Positions 24,124 to 36,378 of a stretch of DNA of 64,000 nt are shown in pieces (position 1 is the stretch's first letter; every line of letters starts with the position of its first letter). The notes below the pieces were generated by a model that was given only the letters and a program-made list of their open reading frames with translations, did not search any database and was not told where the DNA came from. The position numbers were made by a program, and so were the translations under genes. The stretch is from Paragorgia papillata (taxonomy: Eukaryota > Cnidaria > Anthozoa > Scleralcyonacea > Coralliidae), in the NCBI GenBank assembly GCA_035771165.1, contig JAWNZC010000088.1, positions 602,501-666,500 of the forward strand, in the 5' to 3' direction.

Positions 24124-24844
24124 TTATGTAAAACTGAACCCTGTCGATCCATGTGTCATGGCTACGTCCATGTTTTTCTTAAAATCTTCGTAGGTGTTGT
24201 GCTTTTCTGGCAATATTATCTTCTTGAAACATGTCTCAGACAGAGGCAACATATTAGCACCACCATCAAAACTGACTAGTAGATCATTTCCATCAGTAGA
24301 TTGAACCCTGCTACCTCCTGTCCAAAATATTAGAAGATCACCCATTCGAGCAGAACCTTCAAAATAAAAATAAACGCGCCAGACATAGTTTTAAATCATT
24401 TATAGCAAATTTATAGTTTTGACAATTAGGTTTTCTTTAACAAAACATGTACTGTATAAGCTAAAGTGACCAGGTTTATATATGGTTTGTGTATAATATC
24501 TACATTTATTATATGGAGGAGAGTATTTTACTAGCAACTGAAATACTCGTAGAATCCATATTTCACTACATCCGGGAACCCGAGTGGTGTATTTCTCGTA
24601 TGTAACGCTCGCGATGACATATCGACAAGTCAAAATTTACGCCTTTTGCCGCAAATTTCGAATCAAGTAAATTTGAGCCAGTAACTTCTCTTAATTCAGT
24701 TTTTCACGTAAAATTACGTATTCGAAGAAGTTGTTGTATTTTTCATTTGTATTTTCTAAAAGTTTAGGTCAAGCGGTTGTACTTTTTGCATTAAACCCAG
24801 TTTATCAATATCACTTCCACGCATAATTTCATTGTCCATATAAT

Positions 24845-25030
24845 AAATAGAACATCACACGGTTGCTCAAAGATATGGATTTTATGTTCTCGTGGCAAGA
24901 GCAATATCTCACTTGTTTGCTGCGCTCACTCATCAGATATTGTCCTTGCCACTCGAACATAAAATCCATATCTTCCCGCCACCGTGTAATATCCCCTTTG
25001 TATAAACTACATATATTTATGTACAAAGGG
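24845..25030. repeat. Inverted repeat in HECT intron
   Basis: AAGATATGGATTTTATGTTC at the left pairs with GAACATAAAATCCATATCTT at the right. Inside, GGCAAGAGCAATATCT mirrors AGATATTGTCCTTGCC. Fold-back element. Confidence 0.65.
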
Positions 25031-25371
25031 TTCTAATCAATTGAAATGACAAATGATGAGAAATCCATATTGCAAAATATTCCCAAAGACATTTTAAAAC
25101 TTATTTGAGTGTTTTTGCACTAAACATATCCTATTAAATTCATTGTGGAGTACTCGGCCAGATACTACATATACATTAGGTACATCCCTGAACTGAAAAC
25201 CGTTCAGTGTGAAATAGAAATCATAGTGTATAATCCAGGTACAGTGTGAAAAGTAAACCCATTCTTGTCAACTTTGCATTTTGTTATTTTACTTTGTATA
25301 TACGTATTTACTCCAGACCTCTTCCCTTTACTCTCAACCAGAATAAAATGCTAAATGCTAAGACTGTTCTA

Positions 25372-25462
25372 GACTGAGAGCCAGCCGCCGATCTCATCTC
25401 GTTCTCAACTCTCAGGAGTGAGAACGAGATGAGATCGGCGGCTGGCTTTCAGTCTAAGACTG
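25372..25462. repeat. Near-perfect hairpin, 37-bp arms
   Basis: GACTGAGAGCCAGCCGCCGA, then TCTCATCTCGTTCTCA, then CTCTCAGGAG and the complementary arm. Only about one mismatch over each arm. Confidence 0.75.
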
Positions 25463-25844
25463 TTCGGGCAGTGAGTGTTAAAAATATATGTTATTTTTAA
25501 AAAAGAAGAAAGTATTTTTAGGTTTTAAAAGTAGAATCTAGTGTATATGGGATTTTCCATTAGTTTCTTTTTAAGGATGTCATCTATACACAGGGATGGG
25601 TGAAAATAATTTAGTGTTGATTTGTCTTACCATCTGTTGTTGACTCTAATTCCTTGATATATTGTGTGAAGAAGTCAGCTGTTTTTCTGGTGTTATCACT
25701 CTGTTCTTTGTCCTCAAATGCTACTGCTTGAACTACTTCACTAGCAAAAATATGCCGTTCTGCATCTGTTGGAAACACTATCTTCCCAAGGAAATAGTTT
25801 TGTTTCAAAAAGGTCGTTAAATTTACATCATGCATATCTAATAA

Positions 25845-26860
25845 ATATATTCAAAAAGTACGAAAATGACCCCTCACAAACTTGCATATTTGCCACACAT
25901 ATTCAGTAAAGTTGGAATATTATAAGCTACAGTAAATATAGGCGGTAATTGCACTAGTGTTGTATGTAATATATCATACACGAGGAGGAGTGTTTCATCA
26001 GGATATCCAATATGAAACACTCCTCCGAGTGTATGATATACCATCTCAAACAAATCAGTATTTTAAAAGACAATCAAGATGAAAGTTTGCTTAATTTATG
26101 TAATTTTTTCCTCCGATATCCAAACCACCGACACGGCACTGATTTCCTTTGTGTTTTCTTCATGAATTATTAATGAGTTTGAGATATAATATTTATATAT
26201 TATTATTACATCATACACTATAAAGGGTGTTTGATCTGATACCAAACACCGAAAAATGTGATGAAAACCATGGCAAAGCTGAGGGTTTCTAATCAATTTC
26301 GATGTGTTTTCATTGACATCAGATCAAACACGACGTTTGACTGTTATTAGTGTGATTTACAGTAGTTTCTCTAATGAATTGGTATTTAAAAAAAAATTTG
26401 AAGTAAACGTTTTCATCTGACACATTATGAAACCTTCATCTCGGTTACTTTGTGTTTGATTAATGAATTATTAATGAGTTTGAGAATATATATACACACA
26501 GTATACCAAAAAAAACATAGCAGTTTGATTTTTGATTTTCCCCCCAAGATTTTAAATAGCCTAGTGACAAGCCATGAGAAAAAGTGGCAAGTGTAAAATA
26601 AGATATACAATGAAACTGCTATTAGTTCTTTTGGTAATGTATGTATGTGTGTGCATGTATAAGTAAATAAATAAATAAATGGTTTATTTCAGATATAAAA
26701 TGGCACCTTCAAGGTGAAAACTTTATATTTACAGAATGGATGTTAAATAGATAATCAAAGAGCTAAAAACTAACTATGACTAAAATTTAACTACAGGTTA
26801 TCGATTTGAATTAAAATAGCTAATATTCGCTGGGAAAAAATGTATGTATGTACGTATGTA
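25845..26860. other. Gene-poor stretch with inverted repeats
   Basis: Holds a GAGTGTTTCATCAGGATATC / GATATCC...GAAACACTCCTC palindrome (25981-26030) and a GTGTTTGATCTGAT / ATCAGATCAAACAC pair (26228-26332). A (TAAA)n plus GGTTTATTTCAGAT near 26660 resembles the 3' end of a non-LTR element. No gene seen. Confidence 0.45.
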
Positions 26861-26861
26861 C

Positions 26862-26901
26862 ACACATATATATATATATACACACACATATATATATATA
26901 T

Positions 26902-26968
<67 letters not shown>
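26862..26968. repeat. (CA)n/(TA)n microsatellite
   Basis: Alternating ACACAC and TATATA blocks ending in more than 30 TA dinucleotides, immediately upstream of the first visible DUF6589 exon. Confidence 0.95.
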
Positions 26969-26976
<8 letters not shown>

Positions 26977-27011
26977 ATCTTAAAGGTCTCACTGTTTTAA
27001 TTTCTTTATAG

Positions 27012-29853
27012 GATAGTGGCGGATAACATAGACTTTACTTTCAAAGCCAGAGTACAAACCAAGCTGTCCAAAAACCAATCCATTCACTGGTGCAACCAAT
27101 TTGCAATCAAAGACCGCATAGTACCAACTGAAAGTCAGCTAGCAGACCACTCTCACTCCCAGAAACCACTGTCTGAGTTACAACTGTCTGAGTTGTTACC
27201 TAGCCAGGAAGTGATGATGGAAATAGAGAAAGATTTTGTAGTTCTTGTATCCCGAGTTATTACACTATACCTCACCAAATTTAAGTTCCTAAGACCAGTT
27301 GTAGTACACAACATGCCCCACCAGTACACTGAAGAAACTAGAAAAAAATCAGAAGTGGTAAGATACACAAGCATTTTTAGTAATGTTTATAAAAGCCAGG
27401 TTACAGTAGACTGGACATAGACCAGAATGTACTGTATTACCATCCCTTGTAGGGGCTGAATTGTATGATAGTACAGTCTAACAGTAGACTAGACAATAGG
27501 CCCTTGCAACGTAAGTGTAGAATATTGGGCATGGCAAATGGACATTTCACATGAGTAATGTGAGCCACAAGATTCTCTGCTCTTGTGACCTCCCTGCCTT
27601 CTGAACAAGATTTTATTGCTTTTTTTTTATCTTCAGTGTTCACTTGGCCTTGAGTTCCTGAACCCAAATGTGGCTTCTGAAATGGCACAAGTTCTTATGA
27701 GAGATCAAGATGCTTACATTCCTGTATTAAAGCAAGATGAAAAAGTACTGTGGCAAGATCGAATCTTTTTCGATGGTGACCAGCTAACAGAAGAAAGAGC
27801 AAGGAATGTACAATCCATTTTCAAAGATGGGGACAATGCAGTTGATAGAATTGAAGGACTTAACCCTGTACATGCTGATTGGCATGCCAAAGTTAATTTG
27901 TATCAGGTAATGTTTTGTGTGATGGTTGTTTTACAGCCTCATTCACACGACCGTGAACTCTCTCTTAATGGACACCTCTTCTTTATAGATTATTTACTTA
28001 ATAACTCTCTCTAAGATGGACATCTTTCTAACACAGTTAGAGTCAGCCCGAAAAGTGCTAGTCTCCCCCACAGTCATATTCAGGGAGGCAGTAAAGGTGC
28101 CTATAGAGAGAGTTTGCTATACATATTTAATTTGAGAATATACTTACATGTATAAATCAGCTTGAAAATTAGTTTTATTTTTTTAATATTACCGGTAGAT
28201 TGAAAACAAGTTGTTCCTAAAAGAATCAGCAAGTGAAATTGGAACCACTCAAGCATCAATGAATAGGACAGGAACAACTAATGCTAAAAAGGGTGCAGAT
28301 ACTGATTTTAATGCATACAAGGACTTCCATGATCGAGAGGTTGAAGGACATATTTTAGCATAATTTATAGTCTTTGCTGGAATGGAATCCATTGAGGGTA
28401 ATAATTATTATCATTAATGTATATGGCAGTGGTGCTGAGAGGTCCGAATACAGAAATCTTGCAAGCTGATTGGTTCATAAGTGGTTGGATATTTCCCATA
28501 TCTGCCCACTCAGAGCTGAAAGATATACTGTGAAAAATTTAGTGTATCAGAGATAAAGAACCCAATTACAAATGCACTTTGATACTCTTCATAGTAAAAT
28601 TCTGAAAAACTAATTACTACTACTTATTGACCAAGCGTGAGGTCTGTACTAGTGAAATATTGGACCTTTGTTTTTTACACATTTTTTCTCATACTTTTGC
28701 AGTATTTTACTATGAAGTGTTTTACTACTGTGGATTTAGCACTGCATCATGTTGCATTGTCATGAAAATTGCAATACTTATCATCTCTTGTAATAATTAC
28801 TATTTTATACAGATGTTCCAGCACATATTATATTGCCTTTGGTCTCCACCAGTAAAGAGGAAAAGAGAAAATGGTTGCATGATACAACACATGCGTATGT
28901 CAAACAATTTCTCTTCGTATCAAATGAATTATCAGAAATTACAGAACGCATGCAAAGGCTTCAGGTTGACCAATTAGCAAATGGCAAGAGATACATCTGT
29001 GAAGCAGGGTGTGGTCGTGTATACAAGACTAAAGTTACAAGGAAGAGGTATGTATATTTTTGTGTTTTGAAAATTTTGATAATTATTTGTTGCAACTAAT
29101 CGATTGTTTTATATTCGCAGACACTATAAACAGAAACATCCTAACTTTATTCCTGAACCAGTCACTCCAGCACTTCAGACTGTAGAGAAAGACATGGAGG
29201 ACTACAAGTTCAACTACCATCAGGCAAAGTTGAGGGTTGGCTTGCTCCTATTTGACATCAATGATGCTATCAAAGAGGGTGATGGTGAGCGTATTTTCAG
29301 GTTATACAAGATTGCTTTGCTCTTGTATAAATGTTATGGAAGTACAAAGTATTCTTATACCACTTTGCTTTTCGTTACCAAAGTCACTGCTCTACTGTCC
29401 AAGGTTAAAGCAAAGAGCTTAATATGGAATCGGTTTTGTAATAAACATGGCAGAAAAGGGAGAAATGTCTCCCTGGATCTTCATTTGGAGCATTTGAATG
29501 GATTTATGAAAGCATGTGTGAAAACTGTAGGGGCAAATCTTACAAAAGAGTCCGCACAACTAATTGCTCGATCAGCAAATGCAATGGAATACATCACTGA
29601 TGGCCTTGATGAAGAGAGTGGATGTAACGGCACTAAAGCACATCACAAACTTAAAGACCCAGCAGAAGCAGTTAAACAAATAACAGCTGACTTACTCAGT
29701 GTGAAAGCATTTCATAAGATGAATGGAAGAGAAGGATACCAATCTTTCCCTAAATTTAATAGTAATCTTTTAGCAAACCTTGATTACAATGAACTGTACA
29801 GATGGATAACGGAAAAGTTTCGTGTCTGGGAAACAATGTATGAAACAGATTGA
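27012..29853 (+). pseudogene. DUF6589-like protein with C2H2 zinc finger
   Basis: Five exons join in phase: 27012-27357, 27637-27906, 28199-28397, 28813-29047, 29121-29853. Family hallmarks: ADNIDF, SIHWCNQFAIKDR, FFDGDQLTEERARNVQS, ASEIGTTQASMNRT, HLEHLNGFMKACVKT. The fourth/fifth exon junction builds a C2H2-type finger (CEAGCGRVYKT...RHYKQKH). DUF6589 proteins abound in fungi and some invertebrates in repeat-rich contexts; I suspect a transposase-like role but this is not established. The third exon carries one in-frame TAA (28361-28363) although the sense text continues correctly on both sides. The N-terminus is missing (no exon seen before the TA microsatellite). It faces the RecQ-like gene tail to tail with 0.2 kb between them. 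Confidence 0.65.
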
Positions 29854-30036
29854 GTTGGAAATAGTACTGCAGACTACAGTGAGTACTGTACAAGTAAGTA
29901 GTTACATGTACCACTGATACTGTAACATTGCAATTTTATGTTTTGTAGAATTTTTATTGTAAATATTGTTTATATTGGACAGTCAATGTAAGTGTAATCC
30001 ATTTACTAGTGCAATTGTTTAAAGTATGTACAGTAT

Positions 30037-32256
30037 TTAAATAGATGCATGGCCCTCAATTGTGTCCAGGTCACTATCACTGTTTGAAGAATCAAAATAA
30101 CTTTCAAAGTACATATCTCCATGATGGCCACTATTTACTTCATTTGGGACATCTGTAACTTCACTCAAGTTCTCCGCTAAAGGTATGTCATCTAACACCT
30201 CATTAATGATAACTAGGATCTATTTAGCATGTTCTAATGAGAACACAGGCATAGTGTTTGTAATATCTTCAAGCGTATACATTGCAGCACATTTTTTCAA
30301 CAATGTTATTTATTAGATAGTCTGACATGTCATGTGTACTTTGACCATCAAAGAGAAGTATCCCATCACTACTTAGTGATGCTTGATACTCCTCAAGTGC
30401 CTGAAATAAGTCTTCCTTCTGTTCTGGTGTGACTGGCCTTTTGATGGATATTTGAGGATTGTTGCAAATACATGTATCTTCAAACGGAAATAAAACTCTG
30501 GTGCAATTACCTTCAGGTCCACATTCACATTTCTTGGCACAATTGGAGCAACACAAATGCATTATACCTACAGTTTCTAGTTCTGCAGAAAGTGGACCAA
30601 AAAGAGCTTCACGTAAACATGTTTCACTCCTAACAAATCTTTTGATTTCTGGTTCACATCGTGCTAACTTTTGGCCATGAAAAATTACAATGTTGTGACT
30701 TAAAGTTCCATTGCGGCCAGCTCTTCTAGCCTGTTGTATATGGTCAATTAAACAATAAGCTGGACCCATATGTACCACATAGTGTACATTAGGAAAATTT
30801 ACTCCCATCCCTAATGCTGAGGATGCTATCACCACTCTTGCATTTCCATTGCCTTTCTTAAAGCTTTCCATTACTCTGGTTTTGTATTTTTCAAAGGTCA
30901 TGGCGTGATATGTTGTCACAGATGGAATTTTTGGTAGGTTAGGCACATATGCAGAATCACGCAGCTTGCTCAGAATATATCCTTGAACTAAAGCAATGTC
31001 ATTGTATGTGTTGCAAAATATTATAGTGTTGGGTGTGTCTATGCCATTTTCTTTGATGACATTTACTAGCCAATCAAGACTTTCCAATTCTTTTGATCGG
31101 GTTGTTGATATTGTTGTATATCGGATGTTTTTCCTGTCTGGACTGATACTAAATACCTTTGGAGACTTCATTTGGAGTTTCTTTACAATAATATTTTGAA
31201 GATTTTTTCCAGCTGTGCCAGTCAATGCAAGCATTGGGACACCTAATACAAAAGGAATAGAAAATTGTTTATTAAACTTATAAAAAATACTTACATATAT
31301 TGTCCTACAAAAATAAACTCTAATGTGTTTCACGATAATCGACATATTAAAACATATAATTAATAACACATTTAATAGTGGCAAAAACAATAATACACTA
31401 AAGCTATTTTATATCAATATATTTTATATTTATATAATATTACTGTATTACTATTTGATGATTATTATTTTTATTACGATTGCTATATATTACTATGACT
31501 ATTATTACATACCCGCCTTGCACAGAGATCGAAGGGTTGACAGATTACCAAAATCTTCTCTAAATGGAAGCAACATTTTCTTGCCTTTCTTTTTCTTGGC
31601 TCCCCTATAAAACAACGAGCAATTCCATCAGTTAACTGTGACAGTCGCTTCCTTAAGGTTTATACAATATCTACGTCTAAACAATAAACAGGAGAATCCA
31701 CCAACGAATTAGTAAGCTTATACACTAAAAAGCTTATACATGACATTAATACGATCTCAGGCAGGTAAATTTAGACTGTACTTACCACGTTTCGACTGTA
31801 TGACATTCATCCACCACAATTAACTCCAAACTCTCGTTCAATTTATTATTGGTTTCTTTCAATAAGCTCGGAAATTTTGGACAAAGAAAGTCTTCGGCAG
31901 AACCGAATATTGTATTCAGCGCCACGGATTCCGTTTAGAACGTTATCTTCCATCGACAGTTTAATCGCAGAAACCCCGAGATCATTTAGTTCATTCAATT
32001 GCTCTGCAACAATGCTTTTTAGAGGCGAAATTACGAAAGCCATAGCTCTCTTGTTGGTATCATTCGACAAGCATTCTTTAGTCAATACAAATAACTGGTA
32101 AATAAGGCTTTTCCCAAACCCTGTAGGGAGAACAGCCAAAACATCGTTACCACTTAACAGATTTAACACACTTTCCTTTTGCTCGCGTTTCAAAATCGAA
32201 ACATTGGGAAATTGTCTAACACATTCGTCGATCAAAGAGACTTCGAAACTTGCCAT
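30037..32256 (-). pseudogene. RecQ-like DNA helicase, three exons, broken
   Basis: Superfamily 2 3'-5' DNA helicase. Exons 32256-31786, 31604-31513 and 31242-30037 join in phase with GT/AG borders. Motif I is AVLPTGFGKSLIYQL, Ia ISPLKSIVAEQ, II VVDECHTVETW, III ALTGTA; motif VI is IQQARRAGRNG. A Cys cluster (CCSNCAKKCECG) follows, as in RecQ zinc-binding regions, then an acidic tail (SNSDSDLD). Faults: a 1-nt shift around 31893-31900 before the DECH box, another near 30285-30295, and a TAG about 30221. The text is otherwise well conserved, so inactivation is recent. Its convergent DUF6589 partner suggests one helicase-carrying mobile element, not a host gene (inference). Confidence 0.8.
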
Positions 32257-32392
32257 CTTGTCCACTTCCAAATCACACGAGTCATCAATCACATAATTAT
32301 TAGGTGTTATTGTGTTAATGAGATAAAGTTTCAGCCAATGAGAATTGTGCGTTGTCTGAACAACGCTCCCCGATTTTATGAATAGAATGTCC

Positions 32393-32503
32393 ACAGTCCC
32401 TTATTCCCTTCTCCCTCCCGCGCCCGCACACAAGTCAGCTCGCGGCTTCGCCGCTCGCCCCCCCCTACTCGTCCCCTTCCCCCCAGCCCCTATAAGGGAC
32501 TGT
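32393..32503. repeat. GC-rich element bounded by ACAGTCCCTTAT inverted ends
   Basis: ACAGTCCCTTAT at 32393-32404 and ATAAGGGACTGT at 32492-32503 flank a strongly C-rich core with CGCGGCTTCGCCGC. It marks the edge between normal-composition DNA and the AT-rich tract; possibly a MITE or the terminus of the RecQ element. Confidence 0.55.
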
Positions 32504-32700
32504 AGTACAGTCTACTCCAAGACCAATTGCTGACATTTTTTTTTATCAAAATTATCCCCGCTCTTCTTCTCACAGAAATAAATAAATAACTATTTTCCTT
32601 TGTTGTGTAACACCCTTATATCGATTATGTACACATTTTTTGAAAAAAAGTGTTTTTTATTTTTTTTTAAAAAAAAGTTTTTTTTATTTATTTACATTTT

Positions 32701-33378
32701 TTATACATCATAAATTATGGTATTTTCACCTGGAAAAATATTAGTTCGAACACGTGAATTATCAAAGCTATTTGTACAATTATCAAATAATAAATATCCA
32801 CATGGATCTTTATTAACATCCGTTAGAATAGAATTGAGTACATTTTTATTTATTTTTTATTATCAGCAATAGTATACATATTTCTTACATCCGCGATATT
32901 TTTAAACATTAAATGATATTGACTATTAATACGCGCATTTCGTAATTTTCCATTTCCGGACATTAAATTTTGGCATATAAAAATAATACTCATATTTTTA
33001 TGATGTGCATCAAGCGACGCAAAATTATTTAAATTATCTAAATTTTCTTTTGAACGCGTAGCAACAGTCATAAGATCATCTAAAATTATTAAAGTGTTAT
33101 CACTTAAATTCGTCTGTAATTCATTAGCTGTGGGAATCCCCTTATTGCAATCGATAAATTCAATGTTTATTTTCTTTAATAATTTTTTCTATATTATGAT
33201 ATAGTGGTTGTTAAGCTGTATACAAATAAATAATTTTATTAATTTGCGGTTCAATCATCACTTCGATAGTTTTCAATAATTTATATATCCAAAATGTTTT
33301 TCCACATTGACTTGGACCACATAATGTTAACATAAAAGGGTGTTGAAATGGTATTACAGCATCGTTTATTTTATTCAT
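32701..33378 (-). pseudogene. FtsK/HerA-type genome-packaging ATPase, broken
   Basis: Polinton/adintovirus/virophage-style packaging NTPase. The ATG (33378-33376) overlaps the 3' end of the polymerase gene by 8 bp, indicating one compact transcription unit. Walker A is LCGPSQCGKTFW near the N-terminus, Walker B TLIILDDLM; the sensor region HHKNMSIIFICQN and the tail DPCGYLLFDNC...VRTNIFPGENT are typical. A TAA interrupts the first third (after IYLYTA), a 1-nt shift follows in an A-rich run near 33180, and another shift lies near 32850. Parts remain collinear across all breaks. A different lineage from the two ATPases in the nested element. Confidence 0.8.
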
Positions 33379-35085
33379 CATTATCTAAAAATCCATACGG
33401 AAAAGTATAGAAATTATTTTTAGCAACACGTTTATTAAAAGTAAAAGTAAAAAATTTAGTTTCATCCTCTATGAAAATATGATTTAGTTTATCTCTTGTT
33501 ATTTTATTCTTATATTTAATTTCAATTTTTTGTTCATTTTTTTTAACACAATTTTGTAGCGATTCAAAATTTAATTTTTTTTTTATGTTTTCATTAAAAA
33601 ACAAAAGAAAAACAAAAACAAAAACCCTTGATATGTATAACTTCGTCGTTTAAATTAGTGCGATAAGAATAAGATTTTGGACCTGTAGAACAAAATTGAG
33701 TGATCCATTCGTTTTCCTTTAATTCATTTGTTAATTCTCCTAAATAATTGCCTGTTTTAACTACATTTTCATCTTTTTTTTTTAAATAAAAAACAGAGTC
33801 AGTATCAAAATATAAAGCACGTTCTCTTAAACTAGCAATCAAATCAAATAATTTCAAACGCGCGTAGGTGACAAAAGAAGCGATAATTACATTTGCGGTT
33901 TTTAACGGTGCCGATAAATTATCTTTAAATAATAATTCGTAAATAATAATTCGTAAAATTTCGCTATTAACAAAATCAGTTGAAGTTAAATTTATATTTG
34001 ACTCATTAGCTAATTTTAATAATTCATCGTATTCACTTAAAAAATCAACTTTTACATTATTTTCATTTTGAGCAAATTTTCCCCAAAGTGAATTTAATAT
34101 TTGCTTAGCTGTACTACGTAATCCCGGATTATAACAAATCTTATTTTTATCGAGTAAAATACCCTCGTTTTTATAATAGTCGGCTATATATTTATCTACT
34201 TCGCTTTCGATTACATTTTTTTCTTTATCATAACATTCTTTCGGATAACCCGATGATTCCTGTTTAATTTTTAAAAAACAATTTACATAATCTTGAAAAA
34301 TTCTTTCTTGTCTCGAAAAATGATAAATTTCATAAATTTTTACCATACGGTAACCTTTTTCGATAGCCTTATTTATTTCAGTACTGGTCCACGTACCCGA
34401 TAGACAACGCTCGTTTTCATTATGATTGCATCGCGTCAATTGCGTAGTTATTAGCACACATATAGCATACGGGAAATAATAATTTTCCTTTTATACGCGA
34501 TGGTAATACGGGAAAATATAAATTTTGAGGCGGTAAAATACGACATTTTACTAAGCCGAATACTTCAGACCAATTTTCACACTCGTCTTTAATGAATATT
34601 GTAGGATGTCCGACGGGATATTTACTACTTTTTTGAACAAAAGGATATAAAGAAGTAAAATCAATATACAAAATTTGTTGATTTTTCCCTGCATTTCTAA
34701 ACAAACAAGCAGGTGAAGTTCTTCCTCCATAAAGCGCATCACGTGGTTCTAACGGAATATGATCGTAAAAATATTTTTTCTTTTCATCTAATTCATTTTT
34801 ACTAAAATTGTTTTCTTTTAAAAATTCACATTCCCATTTTTCTATTACCGTGTATCCAGCTTTTTCTAATTGATGAGTAAATTTTTTTCTAGCTGAATAA
34901 AGATTACAGAATTTTTCATTATTTATTGTATTAATTTCATATGGATAAAAGCAATATGGGCATCCATGATAGAAACACCTGTGGTATTGATAAACGGTAT
35001 TATTAAAAAATCCGTCAACATTACGACCTAAAATAATTTTTTCACCATTTTGTGAGCATTTATACTCCATTATACACTGGTAAAA
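33371..35085 (-). pseudogene. Family-B DNA polymerase (protein-primed type), N-terminus missing, two frameshifts
   Basis: Replicative DNA polymerase of Polinton/adintovirus type (DNA_pol_B_2). Three collinear open segments: about 35085-34440, 34457-33605 and 33604-33371. The text begins mid-protein at VDGFFNNTVYQYHRCFYHGC, the exonuclease-proximal conserved HGCP region. Motif A is YIDFTSLYPFVQKSSKYPVG, motif B AKQILNSLWGKFAQ, motif C LYFDTDSVFYL; the C-terminus NKRVAKNNFYTFPYG is family-typical. Shifts sit near 34440 (in the CYMCANN region) and near 33600 in an A-run. The missing N-terminal half ends exactly where the plus-strand SET fragment begins, so a rearrangement joined the two. Catalytic residues are preserved but the gene cannot make a full enzyme. 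Confidence 0.88.
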
Positions 35086-35366
35086 GAACAAATGTCAGAG
35101 AAATGGATAAAAAATACGGAGCGAGAATAATTGCTCAGTACGCTCTATGTGACGGTCCCGACGATTGTGTCAATGCTTATAAAACAACTCATACACCTGC
35201 GCGATATGCAAACGACGGCGGAGAAGAAAATTTGAATAATTCTGTTTTTATGTCAAAAACACTTAGAAATCCATACTTTAAATTACAAGCTACCAAAGCT
35301 ATACAGCCACATCAAGAAATCTTAGTGGATTACGGAACTGAATATTGGCCAAGAGGATTTTTTTAA
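35052..35366 (+). pseudogene. SET-domain fragment (lysine methyltransferase-like)
   Basis: The C-terminal half of a SET domain: ARYANDGG corresponds to the RY.N cofactor-binding motif, and LQATKAIQPHQEILVDYGTEYW to the terminal catalytic-Tyr segment (EI..DYG.EYW). The N-terminal strands and any usable upstream ATG are absent because the frame runs into the antisense of the polymerase fragment. Viral SET proteins that modify histone H3 are known in chloroviruses; presence in this tract suggests a viral or captured histone methyltransferase (inference). The first ATG in frame is at about 35100. Confidence 0.7.
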
Positions 35367-35382
35367 AAATAAAATAAAAAAA

Positions 35383-35637
35383 ATGACTAATAAAAAACGT
35401 CAAAGAGGTGGCACTTTTAAGGGGAAAAAAAGACAAAGAGGTGGTAAAAAACAAAAAAAAACAAAAAATGTGTTTTCTTCAACAAAAATAATGAATGATT
35501 TTGTAAAAACAAAAAATATAATTGGAAAAAAATTAGTGAATGTAAAAAATAGATTATTTGGAAAAAATCAATCTGGTGGTCTTGTAAATTACTGTAGACG
35601 AGGAATGCCAAATGTTGATAAATATTATGTATATTAA
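35383..35637 (+). CDS. Highly basic small protein, possible virion core/condensing protein
   Basis: 84 residues, extremely Lys/Arg-rich at the start (KKRQRGGTFKGKKRQRGGKK) with repeated RQRGG blocks, then a less charged end with QSGGLVNYCRRGMP. Adenovirus-like lineages encode short basic DNA-condensing proteins cleaved at Gly-Gly type sites; the GG-rich layout is reminiscent but I cannot assign homology. It lies 16 bp after the SET fragment in the same direction. Intact ORF. Confidence 0.55.
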   Translation: MTNKKRQRGGTFKGKKRQRGGKKQKKTKNVFSSTKIMNDFVKTKNIIGKKLVNVKNRLFGKNQSGGLVNYCRRGMPNVDKYYVY

Positions 35638-35716
35638 ATAAATAATTTTTCATTAATAAAAGAAAAAAACCCAACTTTTTTTGAAAAGAACCATTTTTAT
35701 TTTTTATAACTCCTTT

Positions 35717-36378
35717 CTACATATACCCCTCAGAATAAACTATACAAACATCATAATTTACAAATGGTTGTGTAGCTTCACCATATTTTATATTATTCTT
35801 AATTTTACTTTCGTCTTTAAATTTAATACGCTGAATTAATGCAAGATCTTCATCATGATTTAATTTATAATTTAAATTATTAAATTCCATCGATTTTGAA
35901 AAATTACTGAATTATTATTTGATTTTATTAATTGTCTTATACTTGTATATGCACGGATGTATGATCCTAAAATATCATATCTAGGATTATCTTGATCTAG
36001 AAGATGATAACCAAAACAACGCGTATTTACTACAACTACAGAAAAATTTATAGCATCTTCATACAAATCGATACAATTCTTTTTAATATTTATTTTAATA
36101 CTATGAATAATTTTTGTTTTTGACCATTCACTTTTATCATTTGCAAATGTTAAAGAGTAATCCGAATTGTAGTAATAGGAGTACTTCCAGATTGTCTATA
36201 TGTAGATGTACCAACAGCCCCGTCAGCGTAAACAATGTCATCATGAATAACTCCAGATTCCCAGTCTTGTTCACGAAAATTATAAACTCTGCTAATTAAT
36301 TTGGGTATAAAATAATTTTTTATCTAATAAATTAAACCAAAAACGTGGATTTTTTATAAGAATACTTTTTTCAGCCAT
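35717..36378 (-). pseudogene. Unknown viral-tract protein, tandem paralogue B
   Basis: Starts MAEKSILIKNPRFWFNLL at 36378 and ends VNYDVCIVYSEGYM at 35717. At least three frame changes or stops break it, but the order of conserved blocks (NPRFWF, VYNFREQDWESGV, IIHSIKINIKKNC, MEFNNLNYKL, YGEATQPFVNY) is the same as in the neighbouring copy at 36531-37149. No known domain recognised; about 220 aa if whole. Tandem duplication followed by decay. Confidence 0.55.

Larger units (their letters stand above)
24124..25844 (-). pseudogene. C-terminal fragment of a HECT-type E3 ubiquitin ligase-like gene
   Basis: Two exons join in phase: 25844-25631 (ends LESTTDG at GTAAGA) and 24356-24124 (starts after TTTTGAAG). 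The second encodes MGDLLIFWTGGSR..., MLPLSETCFKKIILPE, and a tail ending GSTGFSFT. This matches the last part of a HECT C-lobe: the FWTG turn, the LP(x)SxTCF motif with the catalytic Cys that carries ubiquitin as a thioester, and a terminal aromatic. The ligase N-lobe and upstream exons are not visible, so it looks like a fragment. The long intron (24357-25630) holds two strong hairpins. It precedes the DUF6589/RecQ pair; whether it belongs to the same element is open. Confidence 0.6.

Noticed and set aside
26798..26992. IYIYIY-rich minus-strand frame
   Set aside because: Translation of a (TA)n/(CA)n microsatellite.
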